A stretch of DNA of 64,000 bases from Thermosulfuriphilus ammonigenes (GTDB lineage: Bacteria; Desulfobacterota; Thermodesulfobacteria; Thermodesulfobacteriales; ST65): assembly GCF_011207455.1 (NCBI RefSeq), contig NZ_CP048877.1, forward strand, positions 1,790,576-1,854,575, given 5' to 3'. Below are positions 44,079 through 53,152 of this stretch, piece after piece. A model generated the notes under the pieces. That model ran no database searches and was not told where the DNA came from. It saw only the letters and a program-made list of their open reading frames with translations. The first letter of the stretch is position 1. Each line of letters begins with the position of its first letter. A program made the translations under genes and the position numbers.

Positions 44079-45308
44079 ATGGCCCCGGTGGTAGAAATCG
44101 TCCAGAAAGATAGTCAGAGTCAGGGCTGGGAAGAGCCTTACTACATCAATATGGGGCCCCAACACCCGGCCACCCATGGGGTGCTTCGGCTCTTTCTAGA
44201 GCTTGAGGGGGAGACCATTGCCTCTTGCCATCCAGATATCGGTTATCTCCACCGGGGCATAGAAAAACTGGCCGAACACCGAACCTATGCCCAGGCCATG
44301 GTCCTTACCGATCGGCTGGATTATATCTCCTCGGCGGCCAACAATATTGGCTATTGTCTGGCGGTGGAGAAGCTCTTTGGCCTTGAGGTTCCCTACCGGG
44401 CCCAGGTTTTGCGAACTTTGGCCTGCGAGATGGCCCGGATCGCCAGTCACCTCCTCTGGCTGGGGACTCATGCCCTGGATATAGGGGCCATGACGGTTTT
44501 TCTCTATTGTTTCCGCGATCGAGAGCGTATTCTGCGGGCCTTTGAGAAGCTTTGCGGGGCCCGTCTGACCGTTAGCTACCCTCGGATAGGGGGAGTAAGA
44601 CAGGATATTACCCCGGAGATCATGGAGGATCTGAGGCGCTTTGTTGAAGACTTCCCTCAGGCCATAACCGAATACGAGACCCTTATCGATGTCAACCGCA
44701 TCTGGCTCAAGCGAACCAAAGGGGTAGGGGTTATATCCGCTGAGGAGGCGGTGAATCTTGGCCTTACTGGGCCCTCTCTTCGGGGCTCCGGGGTGGCCTA
44801 CGACGTGCGACGGCATCGCCCTTATCTCATCTATGAGGAGCTAGAATTCGAAATTCCGGTAGGTAGTGTTGGCGATGTCTATGATCGTTATCGGGTGCGA
44901 ATGCAGGAGTTAAGGCAATCCACCCGGATCATCTCTCAGTGTCTGGATCGCCTGGAGCAGACCAAAGGGGAGCCCACGGTGGCCCCGGGGGCTCCGGATC
45001 TGGTGATGCCCTTTAAGAAGCGTCAAGCGGCTGTCCGCTTTGTGCCCAAGAGGCACGTCATTGTCCGGGCTGAGGAGGGGCCTGTGTTCCCCGAAGGGGA
45101 GGTCTATGTGGCCATCGAGGGTTCCAAAGGAGAGCTGGGCTACTATCTCATAAGCGACGGCACCGGGCAGCCTTGGCGCCTCCGGATCCGGGCCCCCTCT
45201 TTTGTTCACATCTCGGCTTTGCCATCCCTGGCAGAAGGACAGATGGTGGCCGACATCATCGCCATCATCGGTAGCGTGGACATTGTCCTTGGAGAATGCG
45301 ATCGGTAG
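44079..45308 (+). CDS. nuoD: NADH-quinone oxidoreductase subunit D
   Basis: This 409-residue 49-kDa subunit forms the quinone pocket with NuoB. It has the NMGPQHPATHGVLRL start, HPDIGYLHRGIEKLAEHRTY, and the C-terminal FVHISALPSLAEGQMVADIIAIIGSVDIVLGECDR. An N-terminal extension of about 20 residues precedes the conserved start. Confidence 0.97.
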   Translation: MAPVVEIVQKDSQSQGWEEPYYINMGPQHPATHGVLRLFLELEGETIASCHPDIGYLHRGIEKLAEHRTYAQAMVLTDRLDYISSAANNIGYCLAVEKLFGLEVPYRAQVLRTLACEMARIASHLLWLGTHALDIGAMTVFLYCFRDRERILRAFEKLCGARLTVSYPRIGGVRQDITPEIMEDLRRFVEDFPQAITEYETLIDVNRIWLKRTKGVGVISAEEAVNLGLTGPSLRGSGVAYDVRRHRPYLIYEELEFEIPVGSVGDVYDRYRVRMQELRQSTRIISQCLDRLEQTKGEPTVAPGAPDLVMPFKKRQAAVRFVPKRHVIVRAEEGPVFPEGEVYVAIEGSKGELGYYLISDGTGQPWRLRIRAPSFVHISALPSLAEGQMVADIIAIIGSVDIVLGECDR

Positions 45309-45315
45309 GTGGGAT

Positions 45316-46332
45316 ATGGGAGACCTGCTAAATCAGGCCTATCAGACGGTGGATCAGCTCAGTTTAAGGTATCTGGGCCTTTCGGCCCTTAAGGGGTTTA
45401 TCCTCCTCAACATAGCCATGCTTCATGTGGCCTATATCACCTACGCCGAACGAAAGATAATCGGTCGCATGCAGCAACGACTTGGTCCCAACAGGGTGGG
45501 GCCCCGGGGCCTGCTCCAGCCCATTGCCGATGTAGTCAAGCTTCTGACCAAAGAAGACATCTGTCCGGCTCAGGCTGACCGGCCGGTATTCTATACCGCT
45601 CCCTTTATTAGCTTTATTGCCGCCGCTACCAGTCTGGCTGTCATTCCCATCTGGGAGAATTTTGTCATTGCCAACGTCAATGCGGCCTTGTTGGTTATCT
45701 TGGCCCTCTCTTCCCTTTCTTCATATGGTGTCATCTTAGCCGGTTGGGCTTCAAACTCTCGTTACAGCTTTCTGGGAGGCCTGCGGGCCTCGGCCCAGGT
45801 TATCAGTTATGAGATTGCCCTGGCCCTTTCTCTGGTGGGAGTAATGATGATGGCCGGCTCCCTCAATATCTCTGACATTGTTAGGGCCCAGGCCGAAAGC
45901 CCCTTTAAGATCTACGCTATTCCTCAGGCAATTGGCTTTTTTATCTTTATGGTGGCCGCTGTGGCCGAGACCAACCGGGTTCCCTTTGACCTGCCTGAGG
46001 CCGAGACAGAGCTTGTGGCGGGTTACTTTGTGGAATACAGCGGCATCCGCTTTGCCCTTTTCTCCCTAGGAGAATACTTTGGCATGCTGGTAATGTCTGC
46101 TGTGGCTGTAACCTGCTTTCTGGGGGGCTGGTACGGTCCCTTTGAGATTCCCGGGGTGCCCTTCTTCTGGTTCTTGGTCAAGCTTTACCTTCTTATCTTC
46201 TTCTACATCTGGATCCGGGCCACCCTGCCTCGCTATCGCTATGATCAGCTTATGGGCCTTGGCTGGAAGATTCTTATCCCCCTGGCCCTTTTAAACATTG
46301 TCATCACTGGTTTGATCAAGATTGCCATCTAG
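45316..46332 (+). CDS. nuoH: NADH-quinone oxidoreductase subunit H
   Basis: This 338-residue membrane subunit links the Q site with the proton channels. It shows YITYAERKIIGRMQQRLGPNRVGPRG, GGLRASAQVISYEIALAL, AETNRVPFDLPEAETELVAGYFVEYSG and RATLPRYRYDQLM. The ATG at 45316 has a taggtggga ribosome binding site; longer versions only shadow nuoD. Confidence 0.96.
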   Translation: MGDLLNQAYQTVDQLSLRYLGLSALKGFILLNIAMLHVAYITYAERKIIGRMQQRLGPNRVGPRGLLQPIADVVKLLTKEDICPAQADRPVFYTAPFISFIAAATSLAVIPIWENFVIANVNAALLVILALSSLSSYGVILAGWASNSRYSFLGGLRASAQVISYEIALALSLVGVMMMAGSLNISDIVRAQAESPFKIYAIPQAIGFFIFMVAAVAETNRVPFDLPEAETELVAGYFVEYSGIRFALFSLGEYFGMLVMSAVAVTCFLGGWYGPFEIPGVPFFWFLVKLYLLIFFYIWIRATLPRYRYDQLMGLGWKILIPLALLNIVITGLIKIAI

Positions 46333-46342
46333 AGAGGGCTCT

Positions 46343-46888
46343 ATGGATGCCAAAAAGATAATCAAAACCATCTTTCTGGTGGAGATCTTAAAGGGCCTTT
46401 CCCTTACCTTGCGAAAGCTTTTTGCCCGTCCGGTAACAGTGCAATACCCCGAGGAGCAGATCGCCCCGGCCCCTGGTTTCAGAGGGCGTCATGCCCTGGT
46501 CAGGGATCCTGAAACGGGTCTGGCTCGCTGTGTCGGTTGCTATCGCTGCGTTCAGGTTTGTCCTTCAAGATGCATTCAAATTAAGGTCAGCCGGGATGTA
46601 GAGACCGGGGTCCGGGTGGTGGATGAATATGTCATTGAGGCCCTGCGTTGCGTCTATTGTGGCTACTGTGTCGAGGTATGCCCGGTAAATGCCTTGGTTC
46701 TTACGGAATTCTATGAGTACTCCAACTTTGAGCGAGATGACTTTCGCTTCACCAAGGAGCGGCTTCTTGCCCACTGGGACGAGTTTATCGCCCGGCGGGA
46801 ACGTCCGTATTTTAATCCCTTCTGGAGACCGAGGGGGGTTCCTGATCAGCTTCTTCCAGCACCTAAGCGCAAGGCGGAGGGTATCTGA
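46343..46888 (+). CDS. nuoI: NADH-quinone oxidoreductase subunit I
   Basis: This 181-residue subunit carries clusters N6a and N6b through CVGCYRCVQVCP and CVYCGYCVEVCP. An N-terminal amphipathic helix precedes them. The ATG at 46343 follows an agaggg site. In a complex without NuoEFG this subunit is the likely entry point for electrons from ferredoxin. Confidence 0.95.
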   Translation: MDAKKIIKTIFLVEILKGLSLTLRKLFARPVTVQYPEEQIAPAPGFRGRHALVRDPETGLARCVGCYRCVQVCPSRCIQIKVSRDVETGVRVVDEYVIEALRCVYCGYCVEVCPVNALVLTEFYEYSNFERDDFRFTKERLLAHWDEFIARRERPYFNPFWRPRGVPDQLLPAPKRKAEGI

Positions 46889-47421
46889 TGGAGGGAATGT
46901 TAGCCAAGGTGGTTTTTATTTACCTGGCAGTGGCCTTAGTTGTCACCTCAACGTTGGTGATCACTACTCGAAATGCGGTCCACGCTGTTCTCTGGATGCT
47001 GATTATGTTTTTTCACCAGGCGGTCTTGTTCCTCACCGCGGGGGCCGAATTTTTGGCTGCTGTCCAGATAATCGTCTATGCAGGAGCGGTTCTGGTCCTT
47101 TTTCTCTTTGTGGTTTATCTGATAAATCTCCGCTCCGAGATTCGCATCCAAAACTTCGTCATCTACTGGCCGGTGGCCCTCTTTATGGCGGCCTCTCTGG
47201 GAATGCTGGCCGTGGGAGCCGTCAAAGATTTTGTCCCCGGCCCCAAGACGGGAGTCCTTACTTCCCAGGCTCTCCTTGAGGTTGGCCACACCCGGCTTTT
47301 AGGCCGCCTTCTCTTCAGCGAACATGTCCTGGCCTTTGAGGCGGCAGGAGTGATTCTCCTGGTGGCTGTTTTGGGGGCGGTCATCCTGACCCGACGTCTT
47401 CATCAAGGAGTAAAGAGATGA
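46888..47421 (+). CDS. nuoJ: NADH-quinone oxidoreductase subunit J
   Basis: This 177-residue membrane subunit has five hydrophobic segments and the conserved AEFLAAVQIIVYAGAVLVLFLFVVYLINLR region. Its ATG shares a base with the nuoI stop, and it overlaps nuoK by 4 bases. Confidence 0.95.
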   Translation: MEGMLAKVVFIYLAVALVVTSTLVITTRNAVHAVLWMLIMFFHQAVLFLTAGAEFLAAVQIIVYAGAVLVLFLFVVYLINLRSEIRIQNFVIYWPVALFMAASLGMLAVGAVKDFVPGPKTGVLTSQALLEVGHTRLLGRLLFSEHVLAFEAAGVILLVAVLGAVILTRRLHQGVKR

Positions 47422-47720
47422 TTCCAGTGTCCTGGTACCTGACCTTGAGCCTGATCCTTTTTGCCCTGGGGGCCTTTGGCTTCCTGGTGCGCCGTAACGT
47501 CATCATCATGCTTATGGCCATTGAGATCATGCTTAATGCGGTGAACATCTCTCTGGTGGCCCTTTCCCGGGGCCTTGAGGATCTCGTCGGTCATCTGCTG
47601 GTCTTTTTTGTCATCGCGGTGGCCGCTGCCGAGGCGGCCATTGGCCTGGCCCTGGTAGTCCTTCTCTTTCGGAGGACCAGGGAGATTCACCTGGATGAGT
47701 TTCGTCTGCTTAAGGGGTAG
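47418..47720 (+). CDS. nuoK: NADH-quinone oxidoreductase subunit K
   Basis: This 100-residue protein has three membrane helices with the conserved acidic residues in MLMAIEIMLNAVN and AAAEAAIGLALVV. The MrpC-like length is typical. Confidence 0.96.
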   Translation: MIPVSWYLTLSLILFALGAFGFLVRRNVIIMLMAIEIMLNAVNISLVALSRGLEDLVGHLLVFFVIAVAAAEAAIGLALVVLLFRRTREIHLDEFRLLKG

Positions 47721-47723
47721 CCC

Positions 47724-49673
47724 ATGAATTACGTCGTCTTCATACCCGGTCTGCCACTGTTTGCCGCTATTATTACCCTGGTCTTTGGGCGTCGCTACAT
47801 TAGGGAGAAGGCCCACTGGTTGCCGACCTTGGCTGTCTTTGTCTCTCTGCTCCTCTCTCTTAAGGCCCTCATGGAGGTTATCTCTGGGGCCCGGGCCAAC
47901 TTTGACCTCTACACCTGGGTCTTGGGCGCCAGCTTCAAGGGGAGCGTTGGCTTTTTGGTGGATCCCCTCTCGGTGATGATGCTGGCCATGGTCTGCTCCC
48001 TTTCCTTCTTCATCCATGTCTATTCCATTGGTTATATGGCCGGGGACCCGGGCTATTATCGCTTCTTTGCCTATATCAGCCTTTTTACCTTCTCGATGCT
48101 GATGCTTGTCTTGGCCAACAACTTTCTCCAGCTTTTTTTCGGCTGGGAGGCAGTGGGTCTTTGTTCTTACCTGCTTATAGGCTTCTGGTACCGTAAGAGA
48201 TCAGCGGCCAACGCCGCCAAGAAGGCCTTTATTGTTAACCGCTTTGGTGATTTTGGCTTTGCCCTGGGGATCTTTCTCATCTTTCTCCTCTTCAAAAGCG
48301 TCTATTATCAGGATGTCTTTGCCGCGGCCGAGACCATGGCTGACCGGAACATAGCCTTTTTGGGCCTTGAGGCCTCTTTGGCGACTGTCATAGCCCTTCT
48401 TCTTTTCTGTGGGGCGGTGGGCAAAAGCGCTCAATTCCCGCTTCATGTTTGGTTGCCGGACGCCATGGAAGGCCCCACACCGGTTTCGGCCTTGATCCAT
48501 GCTGCCACCATGGTCACCGCCGGGGTTTTTATGGTGGCCCGTTGTCACGCCTTCTTTGTGCTCTCGCCCACGGCCATGGCTGTGGTGGCCCTTCTGGGGA
48601 CCTTTACCTGCTTTATGGCCGCCACCATTGCCATCACGCAGTTTGATATCAAGCGAGTCATTGCCTACTCCACCCTTTCTCAGTTGGGTTACATGTTTAT
48701 GGCCTGCGGGGTGGGGGCCTTTGATGCCGGCATGTTTCATCTTTTCACCCACGCCTATTTTAAGGCCCTGCTCTTTTTGGGGGCCGGTAGTGTCATCCAC
48801 GCCATGCACCACGCCCCTGATCCCAACGATATGCGCTATATGGGAGGGCTTAGACGGTTTATGCCCGTGACCTATGTCACCTTTCTGGTGGCCTCTCTCT
48901 CCATCTCTGGAATCCCTGGTTTGGCCGGCTTTTTCAGCAAGGACATTATCCTCTTTTCGGCCATCGCCTCCAAGTACCCCTGGGGCCGATTGGTTTGGGC
49001 TGTGGGCACCTTGGTAGCGGCCATGACAGCCTTCTACTCCTTTAGGGTAGTCTTCATGACCTTCTTTGGAGAGTTCCGGGGCTATCGGGCTCTCAAGGGT
49101 CATCTACCCCAGGAGTCTCCAGCGGTTATGACTGTGCCCTTGGTTATTCTGGCCGTAGGGGCCATCGTTACTGGCTATCTCTGGATTCCTCATGCCTTTG
49201 GCGGTCCGGACCGTTTTGGCCACTTTTTGGCTCCGGTGCTGGGGCACCATCCCTATTTGGCAGTTTCCCACGAGGAGGCGGCCTCTTTAGAGTATCTGGT
49301 CTGTGCCACCTCCATTCTGGCTGGCCTTTTAGGCATTGGTCTGGCCTGGCTGTTGTATGTCCGCCAGCCGGATCTTCAGGGCCTTGTTCCTCGGCTCTTC
49401 CCGGGTCTATACGATTATGTCTATCGCAAGTGGTACTGGGACGAGATCTACCATTGTCTGGTGGTGGTGCCCACCCGGTCTGTGGCCTGGTTTCTCCAGC
49501 GGGTTACCGATGGACTGATCATCGAGGGAGTGGTCAACGGGGTGCCAGCCGTCATCCAGCGGACAGGGCTTTTCATCCGTCGAATCCAGTGTGGGGTGGT
49601 CCACATCTATGCCTTGGCCATGACCACCGGCGTGGTGGCCGTAGTGGCCCTGATCTACTTGCTTAGGGGGTAA
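47724..49673 (+). CDS. nuoL: NADH-quinone oxidoreductase subunit L
   Basis: This 649-residue antiporter-like proton pump has the core motif GWEAVGLCSYLLIGFWY, GKSAQFPLHVWLPDAMEGPTPVSALIHAATMV, and AYSTLSQLGYMF. The C-terminal part should form the lateral helix and an anchoring helix (VVALIYLLRG end). Confidence 0.97.
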   Translation: MNYVVFIPGLPLFAAIITLVFGRRYIREKAHWLPTLAVFVSLLLSLKALMEVISGARANFDLYTWVLGASFKGSVGFLVDPLSVMMLAMVCSLSFFIHVYSIGYMAGDPGYYRFFAYISLFTFSMLMLVLANNFLQLFFGWEAVGLCSYLLIGFWYRKRSAANAAKKAFIVNRFGDFGFALGIFLIFLLFKSVYYQDVFAAAETMADRNIAFLGLEASLATVIALLLFCGAVGKSAQFPLHVWLPDAMEGPTPVSALIHAATMVTAGVFMVARCHAFFVLSPTAMAVVALLGTFTCFMAATIAITQFDIKRVIAYSTLSQLGYMFMACGVGAFDAGMFHLFTHAYFKALLFLGAGSVIHAMHHAPDPNDMRYMGGLRRFMPVTYVTFLVASLSISGIPGLAGFFSKDIILFSAIASKYPWGRLVWAVGTLVAAMTAFYSFRVVFMTFFGEFRGYRALKGHLPQESPAVMTVPLVILAVGAIVTGYLWIPHAFGGPDRFGHFLAPVLGHHPYLAVSHEEAASLEYLVCATSILAGLLGIGLAWLLYVRQPDLQGLVPRLFPGLYDYVYRKWYWDEIYHCLVVVPTRSVAWFLQRVTDGLIIEGVVNGVPAVIQRTGLFIRRIQCGVVHIYALAMTTGVVAVVALIYLLRG

Positions 49674-49680
49674 AGGAAGG

Positions 49681-51225
49681 ATGAGCTTTTCCTTAAAGAT
49701 GGCCACATTTCCCTGGTTGTCCCTGATCATCTGGCTTCCTATTTTAGGGGCCCTGGCCCTTCTCCTCCTACCCCGAAGGGATGGGCTCATCAGACGTTTT
49801 ACCCTGGGCGTGGCTGTGGCGGACTTTTTGGTGGCCCTGCCTCTTTTTTTCTCCTTTGATAAATCCTTTGCCGGGATGCAGTTTGTCGAACGCCACCTCT
49901 GGATAAAGGCCTGGAATATTTCCTACTTTCTGGGGGTGGATGGGATAAGCGTTCTCTTTGTCCTCCTTTCCACCATTCTGACCATTCTCTGTGTACTCAT
50001 CTCCTGGGAGGCAGTCACAGAGAAGGTAAGAGAGTTTCATATGGCCTTGCTTCTAACCTCGGCCACCATGACCGGGGTCTTTTGTGCCCTGGACCTCTTC
50101 CTCTTTTATATCTTCTGGGAGGCCATGTTGGTCCCCATGTATCTTATAATTGGTATCTGGGGGGGGCCCCGCCGGCTTTACGCCACTGTTAAGTTTTTCT
50201 TCTACACCCTGGTAGGTTCTATCCTCATGCTGGCCGGGATCATCTTCCTTTACCTCAAGACCGGAAGCTTCGCCCTTCCGGAGATTGTTCGCACCAGTCT
50301 GCCCTATGTCTATCAATTTTGGCTTTTCTGGGCCTTCTTTGCCGCCTTTGCCGTCAAGGTTCCCATGTGGCCGGTTCATACCTGGCTCCCCGATGCCCAC
50401 ACCGAGGCCCCTACGGCGGGTTCGGTTATCCTGGCCGGGATCCTCATCAAGATGGGGGCCTATGGTTTTCTGCGCTTTTCTCTGTCCTTTATGCCTTTAG
50501 CCGCCAAGGCCATGATGGTCCCGATGCTTGTTCTCTCGGTGATTGCCATCATCTACGGAGGAATCATCTGTCTGGCCCAGGTGGATCTAAAGCGTCTCAT
50601 CGCTTACAGCTCTGTGAGCCACATGGGTTTTGTGACCCTGGGTATTTTTTCCCTTGAGGCCAACGCTGTGGAAGGGGCCATTTTGCAGATGATCAACCAC
50701 GGGATTGTCACCGGGGCCCTCTTTATGTGTGTAGGGGTGGTCTATGACCGGACCCATAGCCGCCTTATCAAGGACTACGGTGGTCTGGCCACAGTAATGC
50801 CTATTTACGCGGCCTTTTTTCTGGTTTTTACCCTGGCGGCCGTGGGGCTCCCGGGGACCAACGGCTTTGTGGGCGAGTTTTTGATCCTCCTGGGGACTTT
50901 TGCCTCTAAAAAATGGGCCGCCCTTTTGGGGGCCAGCGGTTTGATTATCGGGGCTGCTTACATGCTTTGGCTCTATCAGCGGGTTTTCTTTGAGGAGATC
51001 AACCCTAAAGTCAAGGGGCTTAAAGATCTTGATTTTCGGGAGACCTTGGCCCTGGTGCCCCTTCTGCTTCTGGTCTTGCTAATTGGCTGTTATCCCACAC
51101 CTTTTCTCGGATTCATGCACCAGTCAGTAGCTGCTCTTATGGATCATGTCCATCAGGCCGGGGTTCCGGCCATCTCCATAACTCAGCTGATCAAGGAGAG
51201 TCTCCATGTGGTCATCCCTTCCTAG
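49681..51225 (+). CDS. nuoM: NADH-quinone oxidoreductase subunit M
   Basis: This 514-residue antiporter-like subunit has IFWEAMLVPMYLIIGIWGG, VKVPMWPVHTWLPDAHTEAPTAGSVILAGILIKMGAYGFLRF, and AYSSVSHMGFVTLG. It starts 7 bases after nuoL with an aaggaagg site and overlaps nuoN by 20 bases. Confidence 0.97.
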   Translation: MSFSLKMATFPWLSLIIWLPILGALALLLLPRRDGLIRRFTLGVAVADFLVALPLFFSFDKSFAGMQFVERHLWIKAWNISYFLGVDGISVLFVLLSTILTILCVLISWEAVTEKVREFHMALLLTSATMTGVFCALDLFLFYIFWEAMLVPMYLIIGIWGGPRRLYATVKFFFYTLVGSILMLAGIIFLYLKTGSFALPEIVRTSLPYVYQFWLFWAFFAAFAVKVPMWPVHTWLPDAHTEAPTAGSVILAGILIKMGAYGFLRFSLSFMPLAAKAMMVPMLVLSVIAIIYGGIICLAQVDLKRLIAYSSVSHMGFVTLGIFSLEANAVEGAILQMINHGIVTGALFMCVGVVYDRTHSRLIKDYGGLATVMPIYAAFFLVFTLAAVGLPGTNGFVGEFLILLGTFASKKWAALLGASGLIIGAAYMLWLYQRVFFEEINPKVKGLKDLDFRETLALVPLLLLVLLIGCYPTPFLGFMHQSVAALMDHVHQAGVPAISITQLIKESLHVVIPS

Positions 51226-52633
51226 CTTTAGCGTCATTTATCCCGAGGCCCTTCTAGTAACTGTGGCCAGCGCTATGGTCCTTATGGACCGTTTCGTGCG
51301 GGAGAAGATGGTCTTTGTCTGGATGAGCCTGGGGGGCATTGGTCTGGCCCTTTTCCTTACCCTGACCACGGCGGGATCCAGCTTCGGTGAAGTCTATAGT
51401 GCTGATCCCTACAGTCTCTTTTTCCGTTTGGTCTTTCTTCTTGTGCTTGCCCTGGTAGTCCTTCTTTCCCCGGGCTACACCAGGGAGCAGGGGATAAACT
51501 TCGGCGAGTACTACGGGATGATTTTCTTTGCCGCGGTGGGCATGACCATTTTGGCCTCAGCCCGGGATCTTCTCCTGGTCTATCTGGGTATTGAGCTGAT
51601 GTCCCTTTCGATTTATGTCTTGGTGGCCTTCCTTTATCCGGATCTGAGGTCTCTTGAGGGGGCCCTTAAATATTTTCTTCTGGGGTGCTTTGCCTCGGCC
51701 TTTCTCCTTTTGGCTATAGCCTTTGTCTATGGTCTGACCACCACCACGGCTCTAGACCTGATAGCCCAGAGACTTACGGGGGCCGACGGTCTGGACCGCT
51801 CCCTTCTTTTCGTTATGGCTCTCTTTACCGTTGCCCTGGGCTTTAAGATTGCCGCCATTCCCTTTCATATGTGGGCTCCAGATGCCTACGAAGGGGCTCC
51901 CACCAGTGTTACGGCCTTTATGTCTGTGGGGCCTAAGGCGGCGGCCTTTGCCGCCCTGGGGCGGATCTTCATGACGGCCTTCTTCCCGGCCCGGGCCGAT
52001 TGGGTGGAGATCCTCATCCCTTTGGCCATGCTCACCATGATTGGGGGAGCCCTGATGGCCCTGGTTCAGACCAATATTAAGCGTCTTCTGGCCTACTCCT
52101 CTATTGCCAATGCTGGCTGTGCCCTTCTGGGAGTTATCGCGGGCACAGAAAACGGCCTGGCGGCCCTGATGGCCTTTCTCTTCATATATGCCCTGATGAC
52201 TCTGGGAGTTTTTGGAATCGTGCTCCTTGTTAGCCGACGTCAGGGGCAGGGAGAGTCCATCTTTGACTATCAGGGGCTGGCCAAGACCCATCCCTGGGCG
52301 GCCTTTCTGATGCTCATCTTCCTTTTTTCTCTGGGAGGCATCCCTCCTACGGCCGGGTTTGTGGGGAAGTTTTATCTCTTCAAGGTGGCCTTTGAGGCCG
52401 GTTACGTGGCCTTGGTGGTCATGGCCGCCTTGACCAGTATTGTTGGGGCCTACCCCTATGTTCGCATAGTCCTTCTCATGTATATGAAAGAACCCGAGGG
52501 GGATATCCCTCTTAATTCTACCGCCTATCTGGTGGCGGGGCTGACCATATCCCTGGCGGGGGTGCTGGTCTTTGGCCTTTGGCCTGCGCCACTTATAGAT
52601 TTTGCCAGAAGTTGTGTCTTCGCCCTACCCTAG
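51206..52633 (+). CDS. nuoN: NADH-quinone oxidoreductase subunit N
   Basis: This 475-residue antiporter-like subunit has YLGIELMSLSIYVLVAF, FKIAAIPFHMWAPDAYEGAPTSVTAFM, and LLAYSSIANAG. It ends the cluster. NuoE, F and G are absent, so the complex has 11 subunits. Its stop overlaps the 3' end of the convergent archaemetzincin gene by 9 bases. Confidence 0.96.
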   Translation: MWSSLPSFSVIYPEALLVTVASAMVLMDRFVREKMVFVWMSLGGIGLALFLTLTTAGSSFGEVYSADPYSLFFRLVFLLVLALVVLLSPGYTREQGINFGEYYGMIFFAAVGMTILASARDLLLVYLGIELMSLSIYVLVAFLYPDLRSLEGALKYFLLGCFASAFLLLAIAFVYGLTTTTALDLIAQRLTGADGLDRSLLFVMALFTVALGFKIAAIPFHMWAPDAYEGAPTSVTAFMSVGPKAAAFAALGRIFMTAFFPARADWVEILIPLAMLTMIGGALMALVQTNIKRLLAYSSIANAGCALLGVIAGTENGLAALMAFLFIYALMTLGVFGIVLLVSRRQGQGESIFDYQGLAKTHPWAAFLMLIFLFSLGGIPPTAGFVGKFYLFKVAFEAGYVALVVMAALTSIVGAYPYVRIVLLMYMKEPEGDIPLNSTAYLVAGLTISLAGVLVFGLWPAPLIDFARSCVFALP

Positions 52634-53152
52634 AGGGAGCCCGAGGCGTTTTAGACAATTGCTACAGAAGGTATCCGGTTTTTCGTCTACCTCCTCCAGG
52701 CAGTTTGAGAACCTCATCACGCACCACCGGTGGCAGTGTCTGAGCCCAAGGGCGTGCCCCAGTTCATGAAGGGCCTCCTTAAGGGCCCGGAGGCAAAGGA
52801 GTTTTTGATTATCTGGCCGACCGTAAAAGCTCTCTCGAAGTCGATGATAGGAGAAGATGGCCAGACCTCTTCCAATGAGGGCCAGTCCAAAGACAAAATT
52901 AAGCCCGGGGCTGTAAAGATCCTCACCGGTGACCCCGAGCCGGAGAGAAGTGGGGTCAGAGCTTTGAGCCAGATGGGTCAAAAGGGCCTCGGCCTGCCAT
53001 TGACCACGCAGAGGGTCAAATCCAAGGGGAGGGAGGCTCAAGGGAGGGCCTGATTTACAGGAGAGAGAAGGGAGTCTTTTAGGAAGGGCCTCCTTAAGAA
53101 AAATTAAAATTCCTTCGGAGGCCCCCTTAAAGGGAAAGAGGGTCAGGATCAT
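52625..53152 (-). CDS. Archaemetzincin-like zinc peptidase
   Basis: This 175-residue protein carries the archaemetzincin signature: HELGHALGLRH at residues 129-139 (zinc His129, His133 and His139 with catalytic Glu130), followed by Cys140, Cys144, Met146, Cys151 and a CxxC pair at 163 and 166 that bind a second zinc. These small single-domain peptidases are frequent in archaea and scattered in bacteria; their cellular role is unclear. It is translated after the lipoprotein gene with a 4-base overlap, so the two probably share a transcript with the two-component genes upstream. Confidence 0.9.
   Translation of the reverse strand: MILTLFPFKGASEGILIFLKEALPKRLPSLSCKSGPPLSLPPLGFDPLRGQWQAEALLTHLAQSSDPTSLRLGVTGEDLYSPGLNFVFGLALIGRGLAIFSYHRLRESFYGRPDNQKLLCLRALKEALHELGHALGLRHCHRWCVMRFSNCLEEVDEKPDTFCSNCLKRLGLPLG

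Noticed and set aside
48201-49103. 300-codon minus-strand ORF opposite nuoL
   Set aside because: It is a shadow of nuoL, with a low-complexity Gly/His/Lys-rich translation.
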